Source of the DNA: Primula veris
Taxonomy: Eukaryota > Streptophyta > Magnoliopsida > Ericales > Primulaceae
Direction of reading: 5' to 3'
Length of the DNA stretch: 64,000 nt
Assembly: GCA_963682055.1 (NCBI GenBank)
Contig: OY821745.1
Location: forward strand, 2,239,501-2,303,500
The position numbers and the translations under genes are program-made. A model generated the notes under the pieces. The model saw only the letters and a program-made list of their open reading frames with translations, was not told the DNA's origin and ran no database searches. Each line of letters opens with the position of its first letter. The stretch's first letter is position 1. Shown here piece by piece: positions 24,101 through 34,800 of this stretch.

Positions 24101-27100
24101 GAGCAAAAGTCTCGTATCTGTATTTCCGAAATAATTACTTTACAAATGTGATCATATAGTTTAATCGGTTTTGCTAACGAGTGCTCCCGGAGCATCATTT
24201 AAACATTTAGTATTCTTCCAGAATCAAATTCCATTTAATGCAAAAGTTGTATATAAGATCTAAATGTTATATATTACCATATATTTATAGCATTACCAAA
24301 ACTATGTATATAATTTAGTTAAATAAAGGAAATGTTATTAATGAATTACTATAGTAAACATATTAAAATACTAGTAATCATTACACACGCGTTGCGTGTG
24401 CGACACGTGGTATATATATGATCCGGGTACATAAATTTTTAAAAAGTATATTGATTGAATGAATATATTAAATTATAAATCATGGGTAATATAATGTTTT
24501 TGTTATACAAAATACACGTAAAACGATTTTGTTTGGCATAAGATTATAATTGTTTTGAAAAGATCATGATTTTTGTGTTTTTTATATTTTGAATTGAATA
24601 AATGTAAATGAGTAATTAGTAAATAAGAGTGAGGGCATTTTTGATAAAAATGATCAAACTTTGACAGCCTCACTTTTTCTTGGGTTGGCTTATATAGTAT
24701 GATATAATATGATATGATGATAAACCATACATCCTTAACCGTTAGCTTTTTTCCTTTTGTTTAATTGCTAAACTGCGACATAAATTTGAAATTTTCCATT
24801 CTAACAATTAAGTACGAGATTTTCGGAACTCAAATAGTTTCGTAACTGACGTTTATGTAGGGACGTAGGCACGGAGGAAGTGTAAAAAAAACTATAATAG
24901 GTGTACATAATACTCCCTCCGTTCCCAATTAACTGTCATCTACGAAATTACGTGCAATTTTGACCGGCTTATAACATGTATCAAAATTGTCGAAATAAAT
25001 TTTTTTTCAAACTAAATCATATAATTTAATTTAATATTTGAACTATATGATTAAGTTTTGAAAATTTTCATTCCGACAATTTTTATACAAGTTATTGGCC
25101 GGTCAAAATTGCACGCAGTTTCGTAATGGACAATTAATTGGGAACGGAGGGAATACTATTACATATACCAACATTTAAGGGGTGTATCAAAATATTAAAA
25201 CATTGTGTTCATCTGGCATGAAAAAGGCTAATAAGTACAAACAAAGTGAAAGGGTACATAATAATAGTATATACTACTACTTAATATATACAGTTAAGAT
25301 AGTGCAGGTGTACAATTTGATCAGTGGATATTATTACAATTTGATCAGTGGATATTATTAACACACTTAACTTTTCTCCCCCACAAAAACCACTAACTAC
25401 ACCACACCAAACGCAGGCCTATCTATGTACACGCAACCGTTTAAACAATAATAAAAACTCTTAAATTAACTATGAGTAAAATACCCTTTGTACTAGTTGT
25501 ACCAGAGTTTATAACCAAAAAAGGCATGTGTTTTGACTCTAAAAGTGGGGATTTAATGGTCATTTATGGAAACACGTACTAGTGGGGAACGGCTTTAGTG
25601 GACCAATGCATAATCACGTGATATAATTCCATTGTTAGGATGTTTTTGGTCTTTGTTACATAAAAAGCATGCCACGTTCACATTATCACTTTTAACAACC
25701 ACCAATTAGTTATACAAGGAAAATTAAATTAAAACAATTGTCCCTTTAGTTTTTACATAAACCACCTTAAGCCCTTGTAATTTACTAATTTCAATCTTTT
25801 ACATTAATTATTACGTGTGATGTAAAAAAATAAAATGTTATTTGGGTACAATCCAAACTTGTCAAATTTCCAAAAGATGTACTTAACTAGTAACGGTTAC
25901 TATTGCATACAGCGGCGTCCCGGATCCAAGCTGAGTAAGGCTTGGGCCTTGGGAAATGACTCGAGAAAAAAATTACGGGCAACACCGACTATATTTTTAA
26001 TATAACTAATAGTTAAAATAAAAATATCAAATCGTAGAGAAGTTTGGTAGTTTACATAGGAGATCATTGGATTCAAACATCTTTAGTTACAATTTAATTT
26101 AATTTTTTAATTTGTTTTTATCGAGCAACAAAAAAAACTTAAGCCTTACGCATTCCGAGATATCGGGCCGACACTGATCGCCGCATATACACTATCTTAG
26201 AAAAGATTGAAGGTACGGTACCGAATAAGTTTACAACTAAAACTTCAGGACTATTCCTGTAATTAATTAATCATGAGGAAGTATAAAAAAAACACAGCTG
26301 GAGACCAAATTGTCAATAATTAGTCAACGGGAGGGTAATTAGCTAAATATAGCGTGTGTTTAAAATCATGACATTTAAAATTCAAACTAAATACTTAATA
26401 TCAGAAAATTTAAAATAAATCTAGCGTCTGTTTGAAAAAGTCTTTTTTCTTAGTTTTTTTTTAGAAACTTTTTGCTTAAGACAGATGATGTTCGGTTTGT
26501 TACTTATAAAAATAAGTAATAAAACATAAAAAGCTTTTCTCAAATTGAACCAAAAAAGCGATACCAAACACGACCTTAATAATCAGACACCCTTTATGTT
26601 CTCAATATTAAAAAAAAAAATAGACAGTTATTAAGGGTATTTTAAGTAGAATAAAAACAAGTAAAAAGTCGTACCAAACTCGAGTTCATAAAAAGCGTGA
26701 TGCCACTTAAGCAATCGCACACGCGCCACCAACGATCTCCGGCGAAAAGGCAAATATAGATATAAATAAATATGTAATTATAATACTCTTTAACATTTAA
26801 TTCAAATTAAAAACAGAACATTTACCAAAGGGTATTTAAGTAAATTAAAATAAAAATGCAGTCACACCAAACTCGAGTTTAATTAAAGCATGATGATGCC
26901 ACGTAAGCAAACACACACACGCGCCACCACCGTTAAACAATCTCTGATAAAAAAAAACAAATATAAATAAATTTAAGTAAAATAGAAACAAAATCACACA
27001 AAACTCGAGTTAACAAAAAGCATGATACCACGTAAGCAAACACACACGCGCCACCACCGTTGAACAATCTCCGGCAAAAAAAAAAATTAAATAAATTTAA

Positions 27101-27662
27101 GTAAAATAGAAACAAAATCACACAAAAAGCGTGATGCCACGTAAGCAAATCTCACACGCACCACCACCACCGTTAAACAATCTCCGGCAAAAAACAAATA
27201 AAAATAATAACAAAATCTAAATAAATTTAAGTAAAATAGAAACAAAGTCACACAAAACTCGAGTTAACAAAAAACGTGATGCCACGTAAGCAAATCTCAC
27301 AAGCGCCACCACCACCGTTATACAATCTCCGGCGATAAATAAAAATAAAAATAAATAAATTGAAGACGGACCTTGTTGGCGGCGTCTTCGACTCCGCCGC
27401 CATAACTAGCTGACGTGGCACCGCTCCACGACAACGGAGTAGTCGGACTCGCGGCCGGTCTACACCCGGCCTGAGTTTGAACCGGTCTAGACCGGGGCTG
27501 CCTCACCCGCCACGTCAGCAACGGCGGTGGAGGAGAGAGAGAGATGCGATTCTTCATCTTCTTCTCCGGCGGAGGAGAGAGAGTGTGACGGATATGCACT
27601 AGCAGGTCCGCTACCAGTGCGCCGTCTCTCATCGCCGCCGTCGTCCAATCGTCATCCGTCAT
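21150..27662 (-). CDS. Uncharacterised plant protein with coiled-coil segment and DLNLPLEDP C-terminus
   Basis: Five minus-strand exons join in frame: 27662-27372, 22708-22658, 22447-22385, 22280-22212 and 21383-21150 (97, 17, 21, 23 and 77 codons plus stop), 235 aa. All introns are GT-AG in phase 0; intron 1 is about 4.7 kb. The N-terminus MTDDDWTTAAMRDGALVADL is acidic-hydrophobic, followed by a proline-rich stretch and WRVRQPRSRP. Exons 2-4 encode a strongly charged, probably helical segment (TTSKKSRKKK, then LKEREDLKKKLVSLRVAVEI, residues about 105-160) that could be a coiled coil. The protein ends KLPDLNLPLEDPTP; DLNLP resembles a DLNxxP EAR motif, so a role in transcriptional repression is conceivable but unproven. 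The family is plant-specific as far as I recall, possibly At1g80610/At1g15800-like, with no known function. Confidence 0.8.
24913..25153. mobile_element. Stowaway MITE in intron 1 of the unknown-protein gene
   Basis: A 241-bp element with terminal inverted repeats CTCCCTCCGTTCC and GGAACGGAGGGAA, flanked by TA on both sides (24911-24912 and 25154-25155). These ends and the TA target duplication define Stowaway (Tc1/mariner-type) MITEs. A related complete copy is at 38940-39175. A truncated third end (CTCCCTCAGTTCC) lies near 24042. Confidence 0.9.
26660..27345 (-). repeat. Five-copy ~130-bp tandem array in the 5' part of intron 1
   Basis: Imperfect copies lie around 26660-26745, 26855-26945, 26985-27075, 27110-27190 and 27240-27340, each bearing AACTCGAGTT (lost in copy 4), GCCACGTAAGC and CGCCACCACCGTT...ATCTCCGG. 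Read in the gene's direction, each unit offers GCTTACGTGGC, an ACGT-core bZIP/ABRE-like site. It is intact in copies 2-5 and altered in copy 1. The array begins about 30 bases inside intron 1, close to the promoter, so it could act as an intronic enhancer. Confidence 0.75.
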
Positions 27663-27725
27663 TATATATCTATATATCTGTATGTATATCTATATAATAT
27701 ATAGAGAGAGAGAGAGAGAGAAAAG
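27663..27725 (-). promoter_or_regulatory. Leader/core promoter of the unknown-protein gene with (CT)n tract
   Basis: Immediately upstream of the minus-strand ATG is a TATATAG-rich segment and a run that reads (CT)n on the gene's strand (27703-27721). CT tracts (Y patches) are typical of plant core promoters and leaders. The start site cannot be placed exactly. Confidence 0.5.
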
Positions 27726-27924
27726 GGGACTAAATTACATGCCTTTGTTTGTTATTGTTATTGTTATTGTAGTGTGTTGTTTAATTGTGTATGGATTAGG
27801 ATTTCTTTCTCTATATCTATATGTATCTGTATCATTGTATGTATCTTCTTCGTTACCTTTTTTTCTAATTCTCCCGGTTTGGGACCTACGTGGCGCTGAC
27901 CCTCTATACTTAGTTACAGTAAGT

Positions 27925-28170
27925 AGGGCTGAGTTCGGTTCCGCTTCGTTTCGGTTTTAATAAAACCGAAATCAATTATATTTTTCATTTTGTTTTTTTA
28001 TTTATTTTTGATCTTCTTATTTTTTCAATCGAACCGAACCGGTTTGATTTCGGGTTTTCTTAGGGGTTTTTCCGGTTATTTTTCGGTTTTATTTTTGATT
28101 TTTCGGACTTTTTCGGTTTGATTTTATTGTAATTCGGTTTTTTTCAGAGTTTTTCGGGTTTTCGAACGGG
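27925..28170. repeat. CGGTTT-rich dispersed repeat, copy 2
   Basis: It opens AGGGCTGAGTTCGGTTCC and continues with many TTTTCGGTTT units. The opening closely matches copy 3 at 52270 (AGGCTGTGTTCGGTTCG), in the same orientation. Copy 1 at 7775-7990 is the complementary form. Confidence 0.7.
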
Positions 28171-28199
28171 TCCTAACAGTAAGTACTAATTTACTGTTT

Positions 28200-28330
28200 T
28201 GAAAATTAAATTTCCAATTTGTAACGATGCACATTTTAATTCCCCTTTTTAAACTGTTTATCAGGTGATGACATGCTCATTTTGTATATTTAATTGTAGT
28301 TACTTTGTTATTTAATTTTTGGAATTTATT
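28200..28330 (+). repeat. Uninterrupted copy of a local duplication
   Basis: GCACATTTTAATTCCCCTTT, then AAACTGTTTATCAGGTGATG and ACATGCTCATTTTGTAT, continuing to TTTGTTATTTAATTTTTGGA. The same series is found at about 28820-28877 and resumes at 29319-29390, where a transposon splits it. This copy preserves the empty insertion site. Confidence 0.75.
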
Positions 28331-28877
28331 CCAACTATAGACATGAAAAATATATCCAATTTTTAAGGACGCATGTTTTAAAATTCAGATCATTTGTCAT
28401 AACAGCAGATGCGTCATTTCTTTTATATGATCCTTGTATTTTTGTTATATATTAATTTAGTTTTTTTTTTGAAAATTGATATATTAATTTAGTTTTTTTG
28501 TGTTTCATCAATTAAGTTCTTTTGTGTTGGAGAAAATGTATGGGTTTATATTCAAGTTTAAACCCATCTAATTCTGTTTTCACGCCTAAATCGTAAATAC
28601 GGTTTGTACTTTGCAATTACGGTTTTAACGTGAAAACAGATTTTTTTTAGTTGAAAAATATAGCCTCAAAGAGAAAATGGTGGAGCAGAGATTACTAATA
28701 GCAAGACTTAAGGGATTACTAGAGAGATTATAGTTGCTTATCAAATGAAGGGAAACATTGCTCAGTTTGAAAACTTTGTATATTCAATTCCCCTAAATGG
28801 TTGGCTATAGTTTTAAATATGCACATTTTAACCCCCTTTTTAAACTGTTTTTCAAGTGATGACATGCTCATGTTGTA

Positions 28878-29318
28878 GGATCCATTTTTACTGCCTTACA
28901 AAATTGAAGCCAGTCTGTCTTGAATTTTTTAGACAGCAAAATATTAATTTTTTTTTTTAAATAATGTAATTTTGTATGTTGCATCCTAACACATATTAAT
29001 AAATCAAAAAATCTATCATAAAATTAATTTAAAATTAAAACTAAAAAATACTAAAAACCTAACACATGTTAATGAACCCAAAAATATATCCCTAAAATTA
29101 ATTTAAAATTAAAACTAAAAAATATTATTGGTTGACACATCCTAAATAATAATAGACTAGATTCACGGCAGTGTTAATCGTTCCATGTTGATTCCAAAAC
29201 ATTAAAACAAAAATTTAACATACAAAATTACATTATTTAAAAAAAAAAAACATATTTTGCTGCCTGAAAAATTCAAGACAGACTGCCTTGAATTTTTGAA
29301 CGCAGCAAAAATGAATCC
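28878..29318. mobile_element. hAT-like non-autonomous element with 8-bp target duplication
   Basis: A 441-bp element with inverted terminal arms of about 105 bp: GGATCCATTTTTACTGCCTT at the left and the complement of GGATTCATTTTTGCTGCGTT at the right. Both arms continue with AGTCTGTCTTGAATTTTT and AAATAATGTAATTTTGTATG. The flanks are ATGTTGTA (28870-28877) and ATTTTGTA (29319-29326), an 8-bp duplication with one mismatch, as expected for hAT elements. The undisrupted sequence at 28200-28330 reads ATTTTGTA once at this point, confirming the ends. The interior holds a 67-bp direct duplication. No coding capacity. Confidence 0.85.
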
Positions 29319-29594
29319 ATTTTGTATTATGTATATCCAATTCTAGTTCTTTTGTTATTTAGTTTTTGGATTTTATTCCCTCATTGGCAACTATATCCTG
29401 ATATCCATGAAAGACTTAAATGGCTGGATATAGTTGTAAACTGTCGTGGTTATCATTAAAAGGGTAAATTGGTAGGTGACGCTCTTGTTACGAAATAGAG
29501 CAACCAAAACATGAATATGCATTTTAAAGTTGTAAAGTTATAGTCACATTTTTATTTCAAAGTTGAAGTTTCCGATGAGGTACGTTACAAAATA

Positions 29595-29771
29595 ATGTTT
29601 TATTTAGTGAGAGTCAAAAGTTATCACAAGCCTGTCACAAATTGACTAAACTGTCACAAAGCCGTCACAAATTGACTAAATCAAAACCGTCACAAAAACC
29701 GTCGCTAATAAGCTCGTAACAAAAAATACCGTCACTAATACCGTTGCTATTTGGGTATTTTTTTTGTAGTG
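29595..29771 (-). mobile_element. CACTA-like transposon end (terminus intact)
   Basis: On the minus strand it starts CACTACAAAAAAAATACCC, followed by AGCAACGG, AGTGACGG, TTGTTACGAGC and TTAGCGACGG. Then come repeats of TTTGTGACGG/TGTGACAG separated by TTTAGTCAAT. This is the CACTA terminus plus subterminal repeat architecture. The opposite end is not visible. Confidence 0.7.
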
Positions 29772-29999
29772 GTAATTTTGGTTTTACGAGGTTATACTTC
29801 TTTCGTTCTTAATTTAGTAACATTCTTATGGTATGATGCATGTAGACATTCAGTGGAACTATTTTTGAGTTTTCGTACTTAATTATTTGCATAAGCATTG
29901 TAGCAATTAGTTGACCACTTAATTGTAAGTTGTATATAAAGTACCAATAATGCGTGTATCATTTAGTCACGTTTACCGATAAAGTCATAACTTTGGTCG

Positions 30000-30480
30000 G
30001 TCGCGTTAGGCTTTTCAACAATGATATAATAGTAAATCAACTGTGAATAATGGACACTTCCTGATCTTTATTATTGCTCGGATTATTATCCTTATTCGGA
30101 CTATTACACTTGCTCGGATTAATATTTCGGTTTTACAATTGTGCTCGATATGACTATTTAATCTCTCGTCTTGATCTTTCTCCCATTTTATATCTTTCTC
30201 CCATTTTATTCGGTGCTTGACTTTGTCTTTTCTCGGTTTATTTCTTGAAGTGGTGTGTGTTGATTAATTTCTCTCTTTTCTCAACTTCTCTCTATATTTT
30301 TTGGATAGATTTTCTGGTCCTTTTCTAGGAGGGGTAGTTGGCTATTTATAGTCAACTATGCCTTCTAGTATGTTGACAAATGTCTTCATCACAGGGGTTT
30401 TTCAGACATGGGTCCCCATTTGATTGGGCTTGGGCTTTTGATAGTAACACCTCAATTCCTATAAAAAGTATGAGACGACC
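30000..30480 (-). mobile_element. Candidate LTR fragment, minus strand
   Basis: A pyrimidine-rich block with repeats of GCTCGGATTA and TTTCTCCCATTTTAT contains, on the minus strand, TATAAATAGCC (about 30344-30354) followed by a purine-rich leader-like stretch. That resembles an LTR promoter region. No TG/CA ends, primer-binding site or second LTR was found, so this stays tentative. Confidence 0.3.
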
Positions 30481-31875
30481 CATTTAAGCGTTGGATACTC
30501 ATCTATAAAGTGGGTTGATTATTACCCGAATAGAATATTCGTGTCTAATTTTTATGTTCTATCATTTACACAGCCGCATTATAAATGAAAAGATGACAAC
30601 TTGCAATTGTTCTTGAGTGGGCAATGCCCGTAACCATGCATTAAAACTAAATTAAAGGTAAATGACTAAAAACTATATTTGTGTCAGAGCCTTATTATCA
30701 ACTTTACCATCTTCAAATTTGCCTTACCAAAATATACAATGAACTAAGAAACTCCACCCCAACACCACCTTTACCAACGAGGAAATTGTCAATGCTTATC
30801 GGCACTCCACCAGGCTTCGATGACCTTACTGGAGCTCTGAAATGCTTACTGGAGACCCGACGAGACTCTAAACCGATGCTCACGACCGATGCTTATGCAC
30901 TCGTACCAGTTGGTATGCAATTCATAAATGACGGTATCGGGAAAGTGTATATTTGATGGTATACCCTCAAGTAATTTGAAATGCACCTCGGAAAGTACAT
31001 ATTTGCAGCTATACTCTTGCCAAATCGTATATCGGCATATCCGTTTATATGTATTTTAATATGCATTTCAAAAAATGCTTACTTAAGTACAATGTAAAAC
31101 GAGTATCCTGAATTAGTTGATATACATTTTACGAGTGCATACGTTGTGAGAATGCAATTCATCTACTTGTTTTATTTTTTAATATTTTCATCCTTCTTCA
31201 TCAAAATGGATCTAGATTCCGACTTTCTCCCAAGGAAATATCACCCTTAAAACACATGTTAAAATCTAAAAATATACTACTATTTTAACAATATTAGAGT
31301 TAATGATTACTTATCTATCTATTATAATAACCAAACTCAGAAGTTGGGTAAAACTGCTAATGATCACAAATTTCACATTGTGTCGACATTATTTGTTTAC
31401 AAATTACTATATAACTACAAATACAGTCACATATTTTATCGTTAAATGTTCAAATCGTTAAAGTAATTATACGTATGTAAAAAATAATCTATACAATATA
31501 TAAACTTAAAGTTATCTGTCAACTAGTTTATCATAGTTAACAATATAGTAATATATGATAAAATTAAAATATATTTTAAAAAGAAAGTTTTTTTGTTTTT
31601 TCAATTATTGAATGTTTTTGGAAGAAATTAGATATTCACGAACAACTCGAGTTCGGCTCATCAAATGTTCGGTTTATATTCGTCAAATATTTGTTTGTAT
31701 TTAATTGAACATGAAAGTTTTAGTATGTGAACTAAACCTGAACAACAGACGCCTTGTTCTGTTCGTTTCGTTTTCATTCCGTGATTAAGCAGAGTGACTT
31801 TTCAGAAAACAAATATAGAGATCAATTTCATAATTTCCAAAAATATTTATCCATAAAACCTAATAACACAAAACA
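30481..31875. other. Upstream intergenic region of uS15m
   Basis: AT-rich sequence. The 91-codon frame at 30681-30956 contains a small internal repeat (GATGCTTA/TGCTTACTGGAG) but no known motif. The promoter of the uS15m gene should lie within the last few hundred bases. No clear TATA box is seen. Confidence 0.45.
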
Positions 31876-34800
31876 ATGGCGAGAACCGCCACGTCACTAA
31901 AACTCAGACCCACCGCCATAAACCCCGCTTTTCTACGTCACTTTTCGTCATCATTATCATCATCATCTTCACCAAACCCTAATTTCGAAACCCAAAACTC
32001 GCCGGAGAATTCTGAATCCATGTTCGCCGACGTTAAGGCGAGTTTACAGCAACCTCTGCCGCCACGTCAGCAGTTTGGGCGGCAGGAGATGCCACGTCAG
32101 CAGTTCGGGAGACAGGAGATGCCACGTCAGCAGGTGTCGGTGGATCGGATAAAGAGGGATTTGGGAGAGTTTAGGCTACGTTCCGCCGCTCCTCCCGTTA
32201 ACCCCGTCTCTTTTCAGGTAATCCATTCTGGTTTATTTTATTAGAATATTTAATTTTGTTTATGTATTTATTTGTGTATTTGTGTATCTTAATACATATT
32301 TTTGGTACTGAAATGGAAATTAGGTACGTATGTAATGACGTGGCAATTAGGGTTTTTGATACATTTGCTTAGGATTATGTAATTTTGGTGCTGAAATTGT
32401 GTTTTCGTGTATGTGTGTTAGCTCGTCTATTTTTAGGTACTTTATTTGGATTTAATAGGAAATGGAAAATTTATGCATTTGTGTATGTATGTGTGTGTGT
32501 AATGATGTGTCAATTAGGGTTTTTGATACACTTGATTAGGATTATGTAATTTTGGTGCTGAAATTGTGTTTTCGTCTATGTGTGTTAGCTCGTCTATTTT
32601 CAGGTACGTTATTTGGATTTAATAGGAAATGGAAAATTTATACATTTGTGTATGTGTGTGTGTGTGTAATGATGTGTCAATTAGGGTTTTTTATACACTT
32701 GATTAGGATTATGTAATTTTGGTACTGAAATTGTGTATGTATATATGCATGTATTTAAGCCCGTCTCGTTTCAGGTACTGGATTTGGGTTTCTTAGAAAA
32801 TGTTAAATTTATGTATGTATGTGTGTTTGTGTATGTAATGACGTGGCTATTAGGGTTTTTGATACACTTGCTTAGGATTATGTATGTCTGGTACTGAAAC
32901 TGCGTATGTATGTATGTAAACCCGTTTCTTTTCAGGTAGGAAATTTGAATTTGATAGAAAATGTAAAATTAATGAATGACATGGGAATTAAGGTTTTCGA
33001 TGTAGTCGCAATTGGGGTTTTGGTATAAATGTATGTGTGTAATGAAGTGGCAATTGGGGTTTTCGGTGCACTTGCTTAGGATTATGTAATTTTGGTACTG
33101 AAATTGTATGCATGTATGTGCATACTGGTCTCTTTTCAGGTACTGAATAAGGATTTAAATCATTTAATAGAAAATGTTAAGTTTATGTATTTGTATATGT
33201 ACGTATGTACCTATGTATGTAATGACGTGGGAAATGGGGTTTTCGATACACTTGCTTAGGATTACATAAATTTAGTGCTGAAATTGTGTACGTATGTGTG
33301 TAAGACGGTATCTTTTCAGGTACTGAATTTGGATTTAATCGAGAATGTTAAATTTTTGTATTTATGTATTTGTGTATTTGTGTATGTATGTAATGGCGTG
33401 ACAATTAGGGTTTTTCGTTACTCTTGCTTAGGATTACTTAGTTTTAGTACTGAAATTGTGTATGTATGTGTGTAATGACATGGCAGTTATGGTTTTTAAA
33501 ACATTTGCTTAGGATTACATATCTTTGGTACTGAAATTGTAATTAGGTATGTATGTAATGACATGGCAGTTATGGTTTTTAAAACACTTGCTTAGGATTA
33601 CATAAGTTTATTAATTTTGGTACTGAAATGCTGTTTATATATGAATGTGTGTAAGACCGTCTTTTCTCACGTGCTGGATTTGGATTTAATAGAAAATTTC
33701 AAATTCATGTTTGTATGTATGTATGCATTTTTTTATATGTATGTAATGACGTGACAAATGGGGTTTTCTATACACTTTCATAGGATTACATAATTTTGGT
33801 ATTGGAATCGTATGTATGTATGATTTTACATAAGCCCGTCTCTTTTCAGGTAGTGATTTTGGATTTGATAGAAAAAGTTAACTTTATGTATGTACGTATG
33901 TACATATGTGTTGCCATGGGAAATGGGAGTTTTCGATCCACTTGCTTAAGATTATGTAATTTTGGTACGGAAATTGTATGCATGTATGTGTGTGTCAGTG
34001 TGTATGTAATGACGTGGCAAATTTGGGGGGGGGGGGGGGGGGTGATGCGCTTCTTAGGATTGTTTAACTTTGATACTGAAATTGTGTATCTATGTATGTG
34101 TGTAAGCCCGTCTCTTCTCAGTTACCGAATTTGGATTTAATAGAAAATGTTAAATTTATGAATGACGTGGCAATTAAGGTTTTCGATACACTTGCTTATG
34201 ATTATGTAATTTTGGTACTGAAATAGTGTTTATGTATGTGTGTTATCAGGTACTGGATTTGGATTTAATAGAAAATGTTAAATTTATGTATGTATGTATA
34301 TGTGTGTGTGTGTGTAGTGACGTGGCAACTAGGGTTTTCGATACAACTTGCTTAGGATTACATAAATTGTGTATGTATGTGTGTAAGCCCTTCTCTTTTC
34401 AGGTACTGAATTTGGATTTAATAGAAAATATTAACTTTATGTTTGTATCTATGTATGTATGTGTATGTATGTAATGAAGTGGCAATTAGGATTTTTGATG
34501 TGTAATTTTGGTGCTGAAATTGTATTATGTATGTGTGTTTGCCCGTCTCATTTCAGGTACTGAATTTGGATTTAAAAGAAAGCGGAGAGTGTTACATTTA
34601 TATATTTGTGTATGTAGGTGTGTAATGACTTGGCAATTGAGATTAATTGAGTTTCATTACAGTGAATTAAGCTTATGTAATGTTGGTGCTGAAATTGTAT
34701 GTGTGTATATATGCCCGTCTCTTTTCAGTGAAAGTGGAAATAAAAGAAATTGTCAAATTTAGGGACTGAATGAATTCATGTGTATGTATCCAACGATTTG

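Noticed and set aside
30681..30956. 91-codon frame upstream of uS15m
   Set aside because: No known motif, starts at a non-ATG codon (GTG), no splice signals, short; probably chance or old transposon DNA.
33275..34762. Several 66-117 codon frames in uS15m intron 1 rich in VLNLDLIEN and YVCV
   Set aside because: They are translations of the intronic tandem array and end at stops inside the units. They are not independent genes, though one unit is reported as a possible cassette exon.
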